Source of the DNA: JAEUHO01 sp046350655
GTDB taxonomy: Bacteria > Planctomycetota > PLA2 > JAEUHO01
NCBI GenBank assembly: GCA_046350655.1
Contig: JAXMAB010000005.1
Coordinates: 62,001 to 126,000 of the forward strand
Direction of reading: 5' to 3'
DNA length: 64,000 nt
Position 1 is the first letter of the stretch. The number at the start of each line of letters is the position of its first letter. Positions 7,878-15,683 of this stretch are shown piece by piece. The notes under the pieces were generated by a model. The model saw only the letters and a program-made list of their open reading frames with translations. It did not search any database and was not told the origin of the DNA. Made by a program: the position numbers and the translations under genes.

Positions 7878-9200
7878 ATGCCCCTCGCCCTCGTGCCCCT
7901 CGCCCTCGCCCCCCTCCACCTCGACGGCGCCCTCGTCCCGCTGCTGCTCGGCGCCGCGTTCGGCGCGACGCTCGAGCGCTCCGGCTTCGGCGACGCCCGT
8001 CGCCTCGCCGCCCAGTTCACGCTGACCGAGATGCGCGTCCTCAAGGTGATGTTCACCGCGATCGTGACGTGCCTCCTGTGGATCACGCTCGCGACGACGG
8101 CCGGCTGGATGGACTTCGGCGCGCTCGCGGTGAACCCCACGTACCTCGGGACCGCCGTCGTCGGCGGCCTCCTGCTCGGCATGGGCTTCGTCGTGGGCGG
8201 GTACTGCCCCGGCACCTCCATCGTCTCGGCGGCGACGGGGAAGGTGGACGGGATGTTCTTCCTCGGCGGCGTCGGCGCCGGCGTCTTCCTGTTCGGCGAG
8301 GCGGGCGGCGCGTTCCGCACCTTCTACGACACGGCCGGCGCGCTCGGCCGCGTGACGCTCCCCGACGTGCTCGGGCTCCCGTTCGGCGTCGTGGTCGCCC
8401 TCGTCGTGCTGATGGCGGCGGGGATGTTCGCGGGCGCCGAGGCGATCGAGCGGCGCTTCGGACCCGGCCCCGCGCCCGCCGACGCGAGGCCCGGCGGCCC
8501 GCGCCCCGCGCGCTCCGGCGGCCTCGCGCGCGCCGGCGCCCTGGCCGCGCTGGTCGCGGTCCTCGTCGCGTTCGCGTCGCCCGCCGCCGGCGGCGGCGCG
8601 GTCGCCGCGCGTGTCGGGCTCCTGCGCCCCGCGCACGACGCCACGCTCGCGTCGCGGTCCGTCCACGCCGACCCCGTCGAGGTGGCGGGCCTCCTCCACC
8701 GCGAGCTCGGCGGCAAGCCCGCGCGGTTCGACCTCGTGCTCCTCGACGTGCGCGACCCGTCGTCGTGGAACCGCTTCCACCTCGAGGACGCGCGCTCGAC
8801 GACCCTCGACCGCCTCCGCGGCGACGAAGGGCGCGCGTGGGCCGACCCGCGCCACGCGACGTCGATCAAGGTCGTGCTGGGCGACGACGAGGCGCGGGCC
8901 GAGGAGGCCTGGCGCCTCCTCGCGGCGCACGGCGCGAAGCACGTCTACGTCCTCGCGGGCGGCGTGAACCTCTGGCTCGACGTCTTCCGCGACGGGAGGA
9001 TGGACGCCGCGCCGGCCCGCGGCGCCGCCGCGACGGACACGCTGCGGCACGCCTTCCCCGCGTCGCTCGGGGCCCGGTGGCCGTTCGCGCGGCCCGACGA
9101 GGCGACGTACCGGCGGATCCTCGCGACGAAGGCCCGGGCGTTCGCGCCGCGCGTGAAGCCCGTCACGAAGTCCGTCGCGGCCTCCGGCGGCTGCGGCTGA
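7878..9200 (+). CDS. YeeE/YedE half 2 fused to a Cys-less rhodanese fold, C-terminal GGCG
   Basis: A 440-residue protein. Residues 1-190 are the second YeeE/YedE half (GATLERSGFGDARRLAAQF, then VVGGYCPGTSIVSAATGKVDG with the conserved Cys). A proline/arginine linker follows, then another hydrophobic segment, then a rhodanese-like fold from about 265 to 365 (LLDVRDPSSWNRFH, later KHVYVLAGGVNLW). At the usual rhodanese catalytic loop the sequence reads VVLGDDEAR with no cysteine, so sulfurtransferase activity at that site is unlikely. The protein ends SGGCG, one residue short of the SoxY-type GGCGG swinging-arm terminus. It lies seven bases after half 1 and closes the sulfur operon. Confidence 0.8.
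   Translation: MPLALVPLALAPLHLDGALVPLLLGAAFGATLERSGFGDARRLAAQFTLTEMRVLKVMFTAIVTCLLWITLATTAGWMDFGALAVNPTYLGTAVVGGLLLGMGFVVGGYCPGTSIVSAATGKVDGMFFLGGVGAGVFLFGEAGGAFRTFYDTAGALGRVTLPDVLGLPFGVVVALVVLMAAGMFAGAEAIERRFGPGPAPADARPGGPRPARSGGLARAGALAALVAVLVAFASPAAGGGAVAARVGLLRPAHDATLASRSVHADPVEVAGLLHRELGGKPARFDLVLLDVRDPSSWNRFHLEDARSTTLDRLRGDEGRAWADPRHATSIKVVLGDDEARAEEAWRLLAAHGAKHVYVLAGGVNLWLDVFRDGRMDAAPARGAAATDTLRHAFPASLGARWPFARPDEATYRRILATKARAFAPRVKPVTKSVAASGGCG
8481..8494 (+). repeat. GCGAGGCCCG dispersed repeat inside the transporter linker
   Basis: GACGCGAGGCCCGG then CGGCCCG, encoding the Ala-Asp-Ala-Arg-Pro-Gly-Gly linker between the YeeE half and the rhodanese fold, a place that tolerates insertion. 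Confidence 0.65.
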
Positions 9201-9221
9201 CCGCGGGCCGGGCCCGGCCGG

Positions 9222-10799
9222 TCACTCCTTGCCGGCGGTCACGAACGGCCGGTCGTCGGTGCGGAACGGCGACGCGGGCAGCCCCGTGGGCCCGACGAGC
9301 GTCGCGGCCTCCGGGGCGTCGGCCCACGCGTACCGCACCGCCACGGGGTGCGGCACCTTCGGCGAGCTCACGACCACCGTGTCCCCCTCGATCCGCGCGC
9401 GCGCCGGCACGAACTCGCCCTTGGCGCTCGCGACGGCGAACCCCTCCGGGTCGCGCCCGTCCGACGTGGCCAGCCCGGCGCCCGCCCGGTCGAACTCGAG
9501 GACGACCCGCCCCTTGTCGACGCGGTGCGCCCGGAGCGTGGGGCCCGACGGCTCGACGTCGGCCTGCCCGTAGTCGTCGTGCCGCGCGATCAGCGCGAGC
9601 CGGCGGCCGAGCTCCTGCTTGTTCTTCGGGTGGATGTCCGCGTCCTCGCCGATGTCGATCGCGACGGCGAGGCCGACGTGGGGCAGCGTGGCCGCCGTGA
9701 GCCGCTGCGCCTCGCGCAGCTCCGCCCACGGGCTCGCGAGCCCCGACGGCGCGGGCCGGCCGAAGTTCGCGAGCTGCACCACGTGGAACGGCAGGTCGTC
9801 GCGGCCGAACGCGCGCCGCCACGCCTTCACGAGCGTCGGCAGGAGCACGCGGTACTGCGCCGCGCGGGGCGCGTTGCTCTCGCCCTGGTACCAGACGACG
9901 CCGCGGACCGAGAGCGGCACCAGCGGCGCCACCATCCCGTTCCACAGGGAGCCCGGGAACCCGAGGCCCGCCCGCGGGTCGTCCGGCTCGAGCGGCTCCG
10001 GCGGCGGCGTGCGCCCGGCGCGGCGGTCGCTGTCGGCCTCCTGGCGCCACTTCCGCCACGCCTTCTCGAACTTGGCCTGCGCCGCCGCGCGGTCGTAGCC
10101 CGCGAGCGGCTTCGTGACGCGCGCCCACATCCCGAGGAGCGCGGGCTCGCCCTCGACCGCGTCCGCGGGCGTCCAGGCCTCCGCGAGCGTGCCCCCCACC
10201 GACGACACCACGAGCCCGACGGGGACGCGCAGCGACGCGTGGAGGTCGCGCCCGAAGAACCACGCGGTCGCCGAGAAGCCGCCCACGGTGTCGGGGCGCG
10301 CGACGACCCACGAGCCCGCGGCCTCGCGCGCGGGCGCGGCGGCGGCACGGTACGTCGTGGTGAACATCCGCACCGACGGCAGGTCGGCGGCCTTGCGCTC
10401 GGCCTCCGCGTCGCGCACGCCCGCGACGGTCATCTGCATGTTCGACTGGCCCGAGCACAACCACACCTCGCCGACGAGCACGTCCGCGGCGACGGCGCGC
10501 GTCCGCCCGACGGCGACCAGCTCGAACGGCCCGCCCGCCGGCACGGCGTCGAGGGTGACCTGCCAGCGTCCGCCCGCGGCCGTCACGGCCTTCGCCGTGC
10601 GGTCCGCGAACGTCACGACGACCTCCTCGCCCGCGGACGCGGTGCCCCACACGACGAGCGGCCGGTCGCGCTGGAGCACCGCGTGGTCGGTGAAGACCGG
10701 CGCGAGCGCGACGTCGGCGCGCGCCGGCGCGGCGAGGGCGGCCGCGACGGGCGCGGCGAGGGCGACGACCGCGAGCACGGGAGCGAGGGCGCGCAGCAT
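9222..10799 (-). CDS. secreted sialate O-acetylesterase (SGNH family)
   Basis: A 525-residue exported hydrolase that removes O-acetyl groups from sialic acids or related sugars. It has a signal peptide of about 29 residues, a beta-sandwich N-terminal region, the nucleophile motif CSGQSNM (Ser119), the WYQGESNA block typical of sialate esterases, and a late D-x-x-H-type motif in EDADIHPKNKQE. Length and block order fit the family. The ATG at 10799 is six bases after TACGCT with no Shine-Dalgarno sequence, so the message is probably leaderless. It diverges from the sirtuin gene and lies tail-to-tail with the sulfur operon. Confidence 0.85.
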   Translation of the reverse strand: MLRALAPVLAVVALAAPVAAALAAPARADVALAPVFTDHAVLQRDRPLVVWGTASAGEEVVVTFADRTAKAVTAAGGRWQVTLDAVPAGGPFELVAVGRTRAVAADVLVGEVWLCSGQSNMQMTVAGVRDAEAERKAADLPSVRMFTTTYRAAAAPAREAAGSWVVARPDTVGGFSATAWFFGRDLHASLRVPVGLVVSSVGGTLAEAWTPADAVEGEPALLGMWARVTKPLAGYDRAAAQAKFEKAWRKWRQEADSDRRAGRTPPPEPLEPDDPRAGLGFPGSLWNGMVAPLVPLSVRGVVWYQGESNAPRAAQYRVLLPTLVKAWRRAFGRDDLPFHVVQLANFGRPAPSGLASPWAELREAQRLTAATLPHVGLAVAIDIGEDADIHPKNKQELGRRLALIARHDDYGQADVEPSGPTLRAHRVDKGRVVLEFDRAGAGLATSDGRDPEGFAVASAKGEFVPARARIEGDTVVVSSPKVPHPVAVRYAWADAPEAATLVGPTGLPASPFRTDDRPFVTAGKE

Positions 10800-10889
10800 G
10801 CGCCGAGCGTACCCGGGCGGGCCCGCGTTCCGCCGCCGGACCGGCCACCGGGCTCGGACCGCCTCCGTCCCCCGCGGTAGGGTGACGCC
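10800..10889. promoter_or_regulatory. divergent leaderless promoter pair
   Basis: On the minus strand TACGCT (10811-10806) is six bases before the esterase ATG. On the plus strand TAGGGT (10878-10883) is six bases before the sirtuin ATG. Neither gene has a ribosome binding site. Both fit the TANNNT-N6-ATG layout of leaderless transcripts. Confidence 0.6.
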
Positions 10890-11771
10890 ATGGACCGCCC
10901 CGCCCCCGCCCCCGACGCCGCCGCGGCCCCGGACGCCGACGTCGCCTCGGCCGCCGACGCGCTCGTCCGCGTGCTCGGCGGGGGCCGGCGCGTCGTGGCG
11001 CTGACGGGCGCCGGCGTCAGCACCGCGTCCGGCATCCCCGACTACCGCGACGAGACCGGCGCGTGGAAGCGCCGTCCGCCGGTCGTGCTCGCGGACTTCC
11101 TCGCCCACGAGGCCACCCGCCGCCGGTACTGGGCCCGCAGCCTCGTCGGCTGGCCGGCGTTCCACGCCGCGACGCCGAACGCCGCGCACGCGGCCCTCGC
11201 GCGCCTCGAGGCCGCGGGCGTCGTCGCGGACGTCGTGACGCAGAACGTCGACGGGTTGCACCAGCGCGCCGGGAGCGCGCGGGTCGTCGACCTCCACGGA
11301 CGCCTCGACACGGTGGTCTGCCTCGTCTGCGGCGCTCGCGCGTCGCGGGCGTCGGTCCAGGCGCGGCTCGAGGCGGCGTTTCCCCACCTCGCGGCACGCG
11401 AGGCCCGGCGCGCGCCCGACGGCGACGCCGACCTCGAGGGCGACGCGCTCGCCGCGTTCGCGCCGCCCGAGTGCGCGTCGTGCCGCGGGACGCTGAAGCC
11501 CGACGTCGTGTTCTTTGGCGAGTCCGTGCCCGCGGCGCGCGTCGCCGACGCGTACGCGCGCGTCGCGGCCGCCGACGCGCTGCTCGTCGTCGGCACGTCG
11601 TTGAAGGTCTTCTCCGGCTTCCGCTTCGTGCGGGCGGCGGCGGAGCGGGGCACGCCCGTCGCGATCCTGAACCGCGGCGTGACCCGCGGCGACGCGCTGG
11701 CGGCGGTGAAGGCGGACGGGCCCTGCGGTCCCGTGCTGGACGCCCTCGCCCGGCGGCTCGCCCCCGCCTGA
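10890..11771 (+). CDS. SIR2-family NAD-dependent protein deacylase
   Basis: A 293-residue sirtuin. NAD-binding motifs GAGVSTASGIPDYR (from residue 40) and TQNVDGLHQRAG (118-128), catalytic His136 in DLHGRLD, zinc cysteines C144/C147 and C195/C198, then VFFGE and VVGTSLKVFSG. It removes acyl groups from protein lysines using NAD. The spacing between the two zinc Cys pairs (47 residues) is long. That loop contains the Arg/Ala-rich piece encoded by a copy of the dispersed GCGAGGCCCG repeat. The ATG is six bases after a TAGGGT box, suggesting leaderless translation. Confidence 0.9.
   Translation: MDRPAPAPDAAAAPDADVASAADALVRVLGGGRRVVALTGAGVSTASGIPDYRDETGAWKRRPPVVLADFLAHEATRRRYWARSLVGWPAFHAATPNAAHAALARLEAAGVVADVVTQNVDGLHQRAGSARVVDLHGRLDTVVCLVCGARASRASVQARLEAAFPHLAAREARRAPDGDADLEGDALAAFAPPECASCRGTLKPDVVFFGESVPAARVADAYARVAAADALLVVGTSLKVFSGFRFVRAAAERGTPVAILNRGVTRGDALAAVKADGPCGPVLDALARRLAPA
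11396..11408 (+). repeat. GCGAGGCCCG dispersed repeat inside the sirtuin zinc loop
   Basis: ACGCGAGGCCCGG encodes residues near 169-174, between the two zinc-binding Cys pairs of the sirtuin, within an unusually long loop. Confidence 0.6.
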
Positions 11772-11797
11772 CCGGCCGCGGCGCCCGCGCCGCGGGG
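11772..11797. terminator. weak GC hairpin between convergent genes
   Basis: CCGCGGCGC and GCGCCGCGG are separated by two bases between the sirtuin stop and the stop of the opposing fusion gene. There is no clear T-tract, so terminator function is only inferred from position. Confidence 0.35.
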
Positions 11798-13147
11798 TCA
11801 GCGCGCGGCGCGGGGGCGCGTCGCCGGGACGGTCGCCGCGGCGAGGTGCGCGCGGAACCAGTCGCGGGCCGCGACGGCCACCGAGGCGAGCGCGCCGCGC
11901 TCCTCGAAGAGGTGCGTCGCGCCCGGCACGACCACGAGGCGGTGCTCGACGGAGAGGTGCGGGAGCACCTCGCGGTGCAGCGCGAGCACGTCCGGGTCGT
12001 CGCCCCCGACGACCAGGAGCAGCGGCGCGGCGACGCGCGCGAGCGTCGTCGGCGCCACGAGATCGGGGCGGCCGCCGCGGGAGACGACGGCCGCGACCTC
12101 GTCCGGGAGCGCCGCGGCGGCGACGAGGGCCGCCGCCGCGCCGGTGCTGGCGCCGAACAGGCCCACGGGCAGGCCGCGGACCTCCGCGAGGTCGTCGAGC
12201 GACGCGATCGTGTCGGCGACGCGGCGCGCGAGCAGCCCGACGTCGAAGCGCAGGCGGCCGGTGGACTCGTCCTCCGCGGCCTCGCGCTCGGAGAGGAGGT
12301 CGAGCAGCAGCGTCGCGAACCCGGCCTCCTCGAGGACGCGGGCCACCTCGCGGTTGCGCGGGCTCCGCCGACCGCTCCCGCTCCCGTGCGCGAAGACCAC
12401 GACGCCGGTCGCGCCGCGGGGCACGACGAGGTCGCCGGCGAGCACCGCGTCGCGGGTGCGCACGGCGACGGAGCGGTGGGTCGTCGGCGGCACGGGCCCG
12501 GGCCGCGCCTCCCGCCGGCGCGCCGCGGCCAGCAGGGCCGCGACCTCGTCGTCGCCCACCGGGGCGAAGTCCTCGTAGGCCGCGCCGACCGCGCGGAGGT
12601 CCGCGGGCTGCTCGAGGACGACGACCTCGTCGGCCACGCGCCGCATCGCGGCCACGACGTCCGGGCTGCCGACGGGCGCGGCGAGGACGAGGCGCGCGGC
12701 CCCGCGGCCGCGCAGCCACGCGAGCGCCGCGCGCGCCGTGGCGCCCGTCGCGAGGCCGTCGTCCACGACGACGACGACGCGCCCGGCGACGTCGAGGGGG
12801 CCCCGCCCCTCGCGATAGGCCGCCTCGCGCCGCGCGAGCTCCGCCCGCTCGCGGGCGACGGCCTCCTCGAGCGCGGCCGGCGCCGGCGCGACCGCGCGCA
12901 CGACGTCGTCGTTCCACACGACGACGCCGGCCGGCCCGAGCGCGCCGAGGGCGAGCTCCGGCTGGCGCGGCGCGCCGACCTTGCGGACGACGAGCACGTC
13001 GAGCGGCGCGCGCAGCGCGACGGCGACCTCGTCGGCGACGGGCACGCCGCCCCGCGGCAGCGCGAGCACGATCGGCGGGACGGGGAAACGTCCGACGAGC
13101 GCCGCACCGAGCCGTCGCCCCGCATCCTGACGGTCCGTGAACCACAT
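11798..13147 (-). CDS. phosphoribosyltransferase / alpha-beta hydrolase fusion
   Basis: A 449-residue two-domain protein. Residues 1-205 form a phosphoribosyltransferase fold with the PRPP loop VVVVVDDGLATGATARAAL. Residues 230-440 form a dienelactone-hydrolase-like alpha/beta hydrolase with VVVFAHGSGSG, the nucleophile elbow FGASTGAAAAL, and later an Asp (GGDDPDV) and His (GATHLF) in catalytic order. This fusion is widespread in bacteria but its substrates are not established. The ATG at 13147 is preceded by GGCGGAGGC. It is cytoplasmic, with no signal peptide. Confidence 0.8.
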   Translation of the reverse strand: MWFTDRQDAGRRLGAALVGRFPVPPIVLALPRGGVPVADEVAVALRAPLDVLVVRKVGAPRQPELALGALGPAGVVVWNDDVVRAVAPAPAALEEAVARERAELARREAAYREGRGPLDVAGRVVVVVDDGLATGATARAALAWLRGRGAARLVLAAPVGSPDVVAAMRRVADEVVVLEQPADLRAVGAAYEDFAPVGDDEVAALLAAARRREARPGPVPPTTHRSVAVRTRDAVLAGDLVVPRGATGVVVFAHGSGSGRRSPRNREVARVLEEAGFATLLLDLLSEREAAEDESTGRLRFDVGLLARRVADTIASLDDLAEVRGLPVGLFGASTGAAAALVAAAALPDEVAAVVSRGGRPDLVAPTTLARVAAPLLLVVGGDDPDVLALHREVLPHLSVEHRLVVVPGATHLFEERGALASVAVAARDWFRAHLAAATVPATRPRAAR

Positions 13148-13898
13148 GGTCGCCTCCGCCGACCGCGCCCGCGGTCGCGACGGCCCGGCCGTCCGGGCCG
13201 CGCCCGTCCCCATGCGACCGGCGTACCGTCCGCGCAACCGACGCAACCCATTGCCGGAAAGAGCTTTACATCTGCAACGATCCCGCCGTGCCGCCCCGGG
13301 CGGGTCCCTGACCCCAGGGGGTGCGCGGGGCTCCCCGATCGCCCACTCCCCCCGGGTCCGCGGGATTCCTGTTGTGTCCCCCGCGGCCCGTGGTGGACTC
13401 TCACGCGTCGGAGGGTCCCTGCGGTCCCGACGACGAAACGAGTGGAAGCCCGTTCGACGGTCGCGTCTCCCCCGAGATCGCGCACCCCGCCCGGCCGAGC
13501 CCGTTCCTCCTTGGTCGCAGGTCTTCGCAGGCTCGACGGGTCGCGCGAGGGAAGTCCCCAGGAAAGTGCACGGCGCGTCGGTCCCGCAATGGCTCGTCGC
13601 TCCCGGAGTCTGGCTCGAACGGATGGTCGGTTGCTCCTCGTTTCCGCGGTCTCCCGCGCGCCCCTCGGCGCCGGCTCGCCGCTCCGTCTCCCGCGCGCCG
13701 CGTGCGGACCTCGGCCCCTGCCGAGCCGGGTTCGTCCCGGGTCGTCCGCACCCGACGCCCACGCCCTTCCTTTCGGACGGGCGTGTTCTTGGAGCCGATC
13801 GGCCAACGCCGGTCGCTCCCCTTCGACAGTGGGCTCGCGGCCGATCCCCGTTCGAGGCGCATCAGTTCTTGGCCGCGATGAGTTCATGAAAGTTCGAC
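13148..13898. other. 750-bp leader region before the RRM gene
   Basis: Slightly lower in GC than the coding regions, and no frame looks genuine. Two tiny frames lie just before the RRM start: ATG-AGT-TCA-TGA at 13878-13889, and a six-codon frame at 13886-13906 whose TAA lies inside the RRM gene. An AT-richer patch at 13251-13276 (TTGCCGG...CTTTACATC) could hold promoters for either flank. I could not match any known RNA family. A long 5' leader or an unidentified small RNA is possible. Confidence 0.35.
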
Positions 13899-14279
13899 AT
13901 GGGTAAGCGCATCTACTGCGGCAACCTCTCCTTCAAGGCCACCGAAGACGACGTGCGTCAGCTGTTCTCGGCGCACGGCGAGGTGACCGACGTGCACATC
14001 GTCATGGATCGCGAGACGGGCCGCTCCCGCGGCTTCGCCTTCGTGGAGATGGCGACGGACGAGGCGGCGAAGGCCGCGATCTCGGCTCTGGACGGCCAGC
14101 GCGTCCAGGACCGTCCGCTCAAGGTCAACGAGGCCCAGCCGCGCGAGCAGCGCGGTGGTGGCGGCGGTGGCTACGGCGGTGGCGGCGGCGGCGGCGGCTA
14201 CGGCGGCGGCCGTGGCGGTGGCGGCGGCGGCGGCGGCTACGGCGGCGGCCGTGGCGGCGGCGGCGGCAGCCGCTGGTAA
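13899..14279 (+). CDS. glycine-rich RNA-binding protein (single RRM)
   Basis: A 126-residue protein with one RNA recognition motif (residues 4-80): RNP2 is IYCGNLS (5-11) and RNP1 is RGFAFVEM. A Gly/Tyr/Arg-rich tail with repeated GGYGGG units follows. Proteins of this layout (cyanobacterial Rbp, plant GRP-like) bind single-stranded RNA and are often cold-induced. Whether this one is cold-regulated is not visible, but the unusually long leader and the overlapping small frames hint at post-transcriptional control. Ribosome site is weak (GAAAG). A strong intrinsic terminator follows. Confidence 0.9.
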   Translation: MGKRIYCGNLSFKATEDDVRQLFSAHGEVTDVHIVMDRETGRSRGFAFVEMATDEAAKAAISALDGQRVQDRPLKVNEAQPREQRGGGGGGYGGGGGGGGYGGGRGGGGGGGGYGGGRGGGGGSRW

Positions 14280-14310
14280 GCACCTTCGCGTGTCGCCGTA
14301 GGGCGATCGC

Positions 14311-14348
14311 GAGCCCGGCGGTCCCACCGCCGGGCTCGTTTCGTTTCC
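14311..14348 (+). terminator. rho-independent terminator of the RRM gene
   Basis: Perfect 11-bp stem GAGCCCGGCGG / CCGCCGGGCTC around a TCCCA loop, followed by GTTTCGTTTCC. Its T-rich tail is the best in the window. Confidence 0.85.
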
Positions 14349-14417
14349 ACGCCGCGGGTCCCCGCGCCGGCCCGGGAACCGGGCGGCGCCGCGCGTCCGG
14401 CGACCGCTCGGGGGGAC

Positions 14418-14434
14418 GGGGACGCGAGGCCCGG
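14418..14434 (+). repeat. GCGAGGCCCG dispersed repeat
   Basis: GGGGACGCGAGGCCCGG in the gap between the RRM terminator and the DUF423 promoter. Confidence 0.75.
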
Positions 14435-14477
14435 CCGTGCGCGCGCGCCGGCGCCCGACCGGGCCCGGGACGGCGCG

Positions 14478-14483
14478 TAGGCT
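14478..14483 (+). promoter_or_regulatory. -10-like TAGGCT box
   Basis: TAGGCT lies 40 bases before the DUF423 start. Same TANNNT form as other boxes in the window. Confidence 0.4.
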
Positions 14484-14522
14484 TGGGACGGCGCGGCCGG
14501 GTCGGCGGCGCGGGAGGCCGGC

Positions 14523-14903
14523 ATGCGCGGATGGATCGCGATGGCGGGCGCGGCGCTCGGAGGGCTCACGGTCGCGTTCGGCGCGTTCGGCGCCCACGCG
14601 CTGAAGGACCGCCTCTCCGCGGAGCAGGCGGTGTGGTTCGAGAAGGCGGTGCACTGGCAGGGCCTGCACGCGCTCGCGCTGCTCGCCGTCGCGCTCGCGT
14701 CGGCCCGCGCGCCCCATCGCGCCTGGCGCGTCGCGGGCCTCGCGTTCGTCGCGGGGACCGTCCTCTTCTCCGGCAGCCTGTACGCGATGGCGCTCGGCGC
14801 GCCCCGCGCGCTCGGGATGGTCACGCCGCTCGGCGGGACCGCGTTCCTCGTCGGCTGGGCCGCGATCCTCGTCGGGGCCCGCCGCGCCGCGGACGCGGCG
14901 TGA
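14523..14903 (+). CDS. DUF423 family small membrane protein
   Basis: A 126-residue protein with four hydrophobic helices. It has the family's conserved N-terminal GAFGAHALKD followed by the FEKAVHWQGLHALALL segment, and LFSGSLYAMAL in helix 3. Members (E. coli YgdD type) are ubiquitous inner-membrane proteins without a proven function. GGGAGG lies upstream of the ATG. A TetR gene follows after ten bases and is probably co-transcribed. Confidence 0.85.
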   Translation: MRGWIAMAGAALGGLTVAFGAFGAHALKDRLSAEQAVWFEKAVHWQGLHALALLAVALASARAPHRAWRVAGLAFVAGTVLFSGSLYAMALGAPRALGMVTPLGGTAFLVGWAAILVGARRAADAA

Positions 14904-14913
14904 GGAGCGCGCC

Positions 14914-15543
14914 GTGCCCGGCCCGACCCCCACGCCCCGGACCGCCAGCGACCTCTTCGGCCCGGGCCGCCCGCCGCGCGACACCCGCGAGAAGCTCCTC
15001 TTCCGGGCCCTCGACCTGTTCTACGTGCACGGGTTCCACGAGGTCGGCCTCGACCGCATCCTCGAGGAGACCGGCGTCACGAAGACGACGTTCTACAACC
15101 ACTTCGAGAGCCGCGACCACCTGATCCGCGAGGCGGTCGTGCTGCGGAACGAGTGGGAGGCGTCGGTCTTCGCGCGCGAGGTGCAGCGACGCGCGGGCTT
15201 CGACCCGAAGAAGATGCTGCTCGCGGTGTTCGACGTGCTCGACGACTTCTTCACGCTGCCGGACTACCGCGGGTGCCTGTTCCTCGCGGCGTCCACGGAG
15301 TTCCCCTCGCGGACGCACCCCGTCCACAAGGCGGCGACGCAGCACGACGTGGACGCCGAACGCGACCTCCTCCGCATGGCCGAGGCCGCCGGCGCACGCG
15401 ACCCGGTGGGCCTCGCGCGCACGTGGCAGATCCTCGTGCAGGGCGCGCTGATGGCGCGGCAGACGCTCCACGACGACGCCGCCGCGAAGCGCGCGCGCGC
15501 CGCCGCGGAGCGGCTGCTGGCCGCCGAGACCGGTCCCGGCTGA
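14914..15543 (+). CDS. TetR/AcrR family transcriptional regulator
   Basis: A 209-residue regulator from a GTG preceded by GAGGAG. The helix-turn-helix spans about residues 28-72 (REKLLFRALDLFYVHGF, then EETGVTKTTFYNHFESRD). The rest is an all-helical ligand/dimerisation domain with a GCLFLAASTEFPS segment seen in a common TetR subfamily. It likely controls itself and the flanking genes. A 21-bp perfect dyad lies immediately downstream, before the desaturase-family gene. The inducer is unknown, though the neighbour suggests a lipid or hydrophobic ligand. Confidence 0.85.
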   Translation: MPGPTPTPRTASDLFGPGRPPRDTREKLLFRALDLFYVHGFHEVGLDRILEETGVTKTTFYNHFESRDHLIREAVVLRNEWEASVFAREVQRRAGFDPKKMLLAVFDVLDDFFTLPDYRGCLFLAASTEFPSRTHPVHKAATQHDVDAERDLLRMAEAAGARDPVGLARTWQILVQGALMARQTLHDDAAAKRARAAAERLLAAETGPG

Positions 15544-15563
15544 CGTCTCGGGAACCTCCGGGG

Positions 15564-15584
15564 GGGTTGACCACGAGTCAACCC
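15564..15584. promoter_or_regulatory. 21-bp dyad, candidate TetR operator
   Basis: GGGTTGAC, five bases CACGA, then GTCAACCC: eight of eight positions paired. It sits between the TetR gene and the hydroxylase gene it probably controls. Size and symmetry fit TetR-type operators, and the left arm includes TTGAC, which could be a -35. Confidence 0.55.
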
Positions 15585-15683
15585 GCGGTGGACCGCGAGT
15601 CGCGCGACGAGCCGTGGCCGCGCGGCGAGGCTCCCCCGCGTCGCGGACGGGCCCGTCGCCCGCCGCGCCGAACGGAGGTTCCC

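Noticed and set aside
7349..9200. YeeE/YedE pair as a frameshifted single gene
   Set aside because: The first half ends in a clean stop, a 7-base gap and a new ATG follow, and both halves are complete domains. Split forms are common in this family.
11798..13147. Phosphoribosyltransferase-hydrolase fusion as a novel architecture
   Set aside because: The same fusion is known from many bacterial genomes, so it is unusual in function but not undescribed.
13380..13640. Possible RNase P RNA or other structured RNA before the RRM gene
   Set aside because: GAGGGAAGTCC near 13548 recalls RNase P, but the surrounding conserved blocks (AGAGGAAAGTCC context, ACAGNGA, GAACCC end) are missing and helices do not line up.
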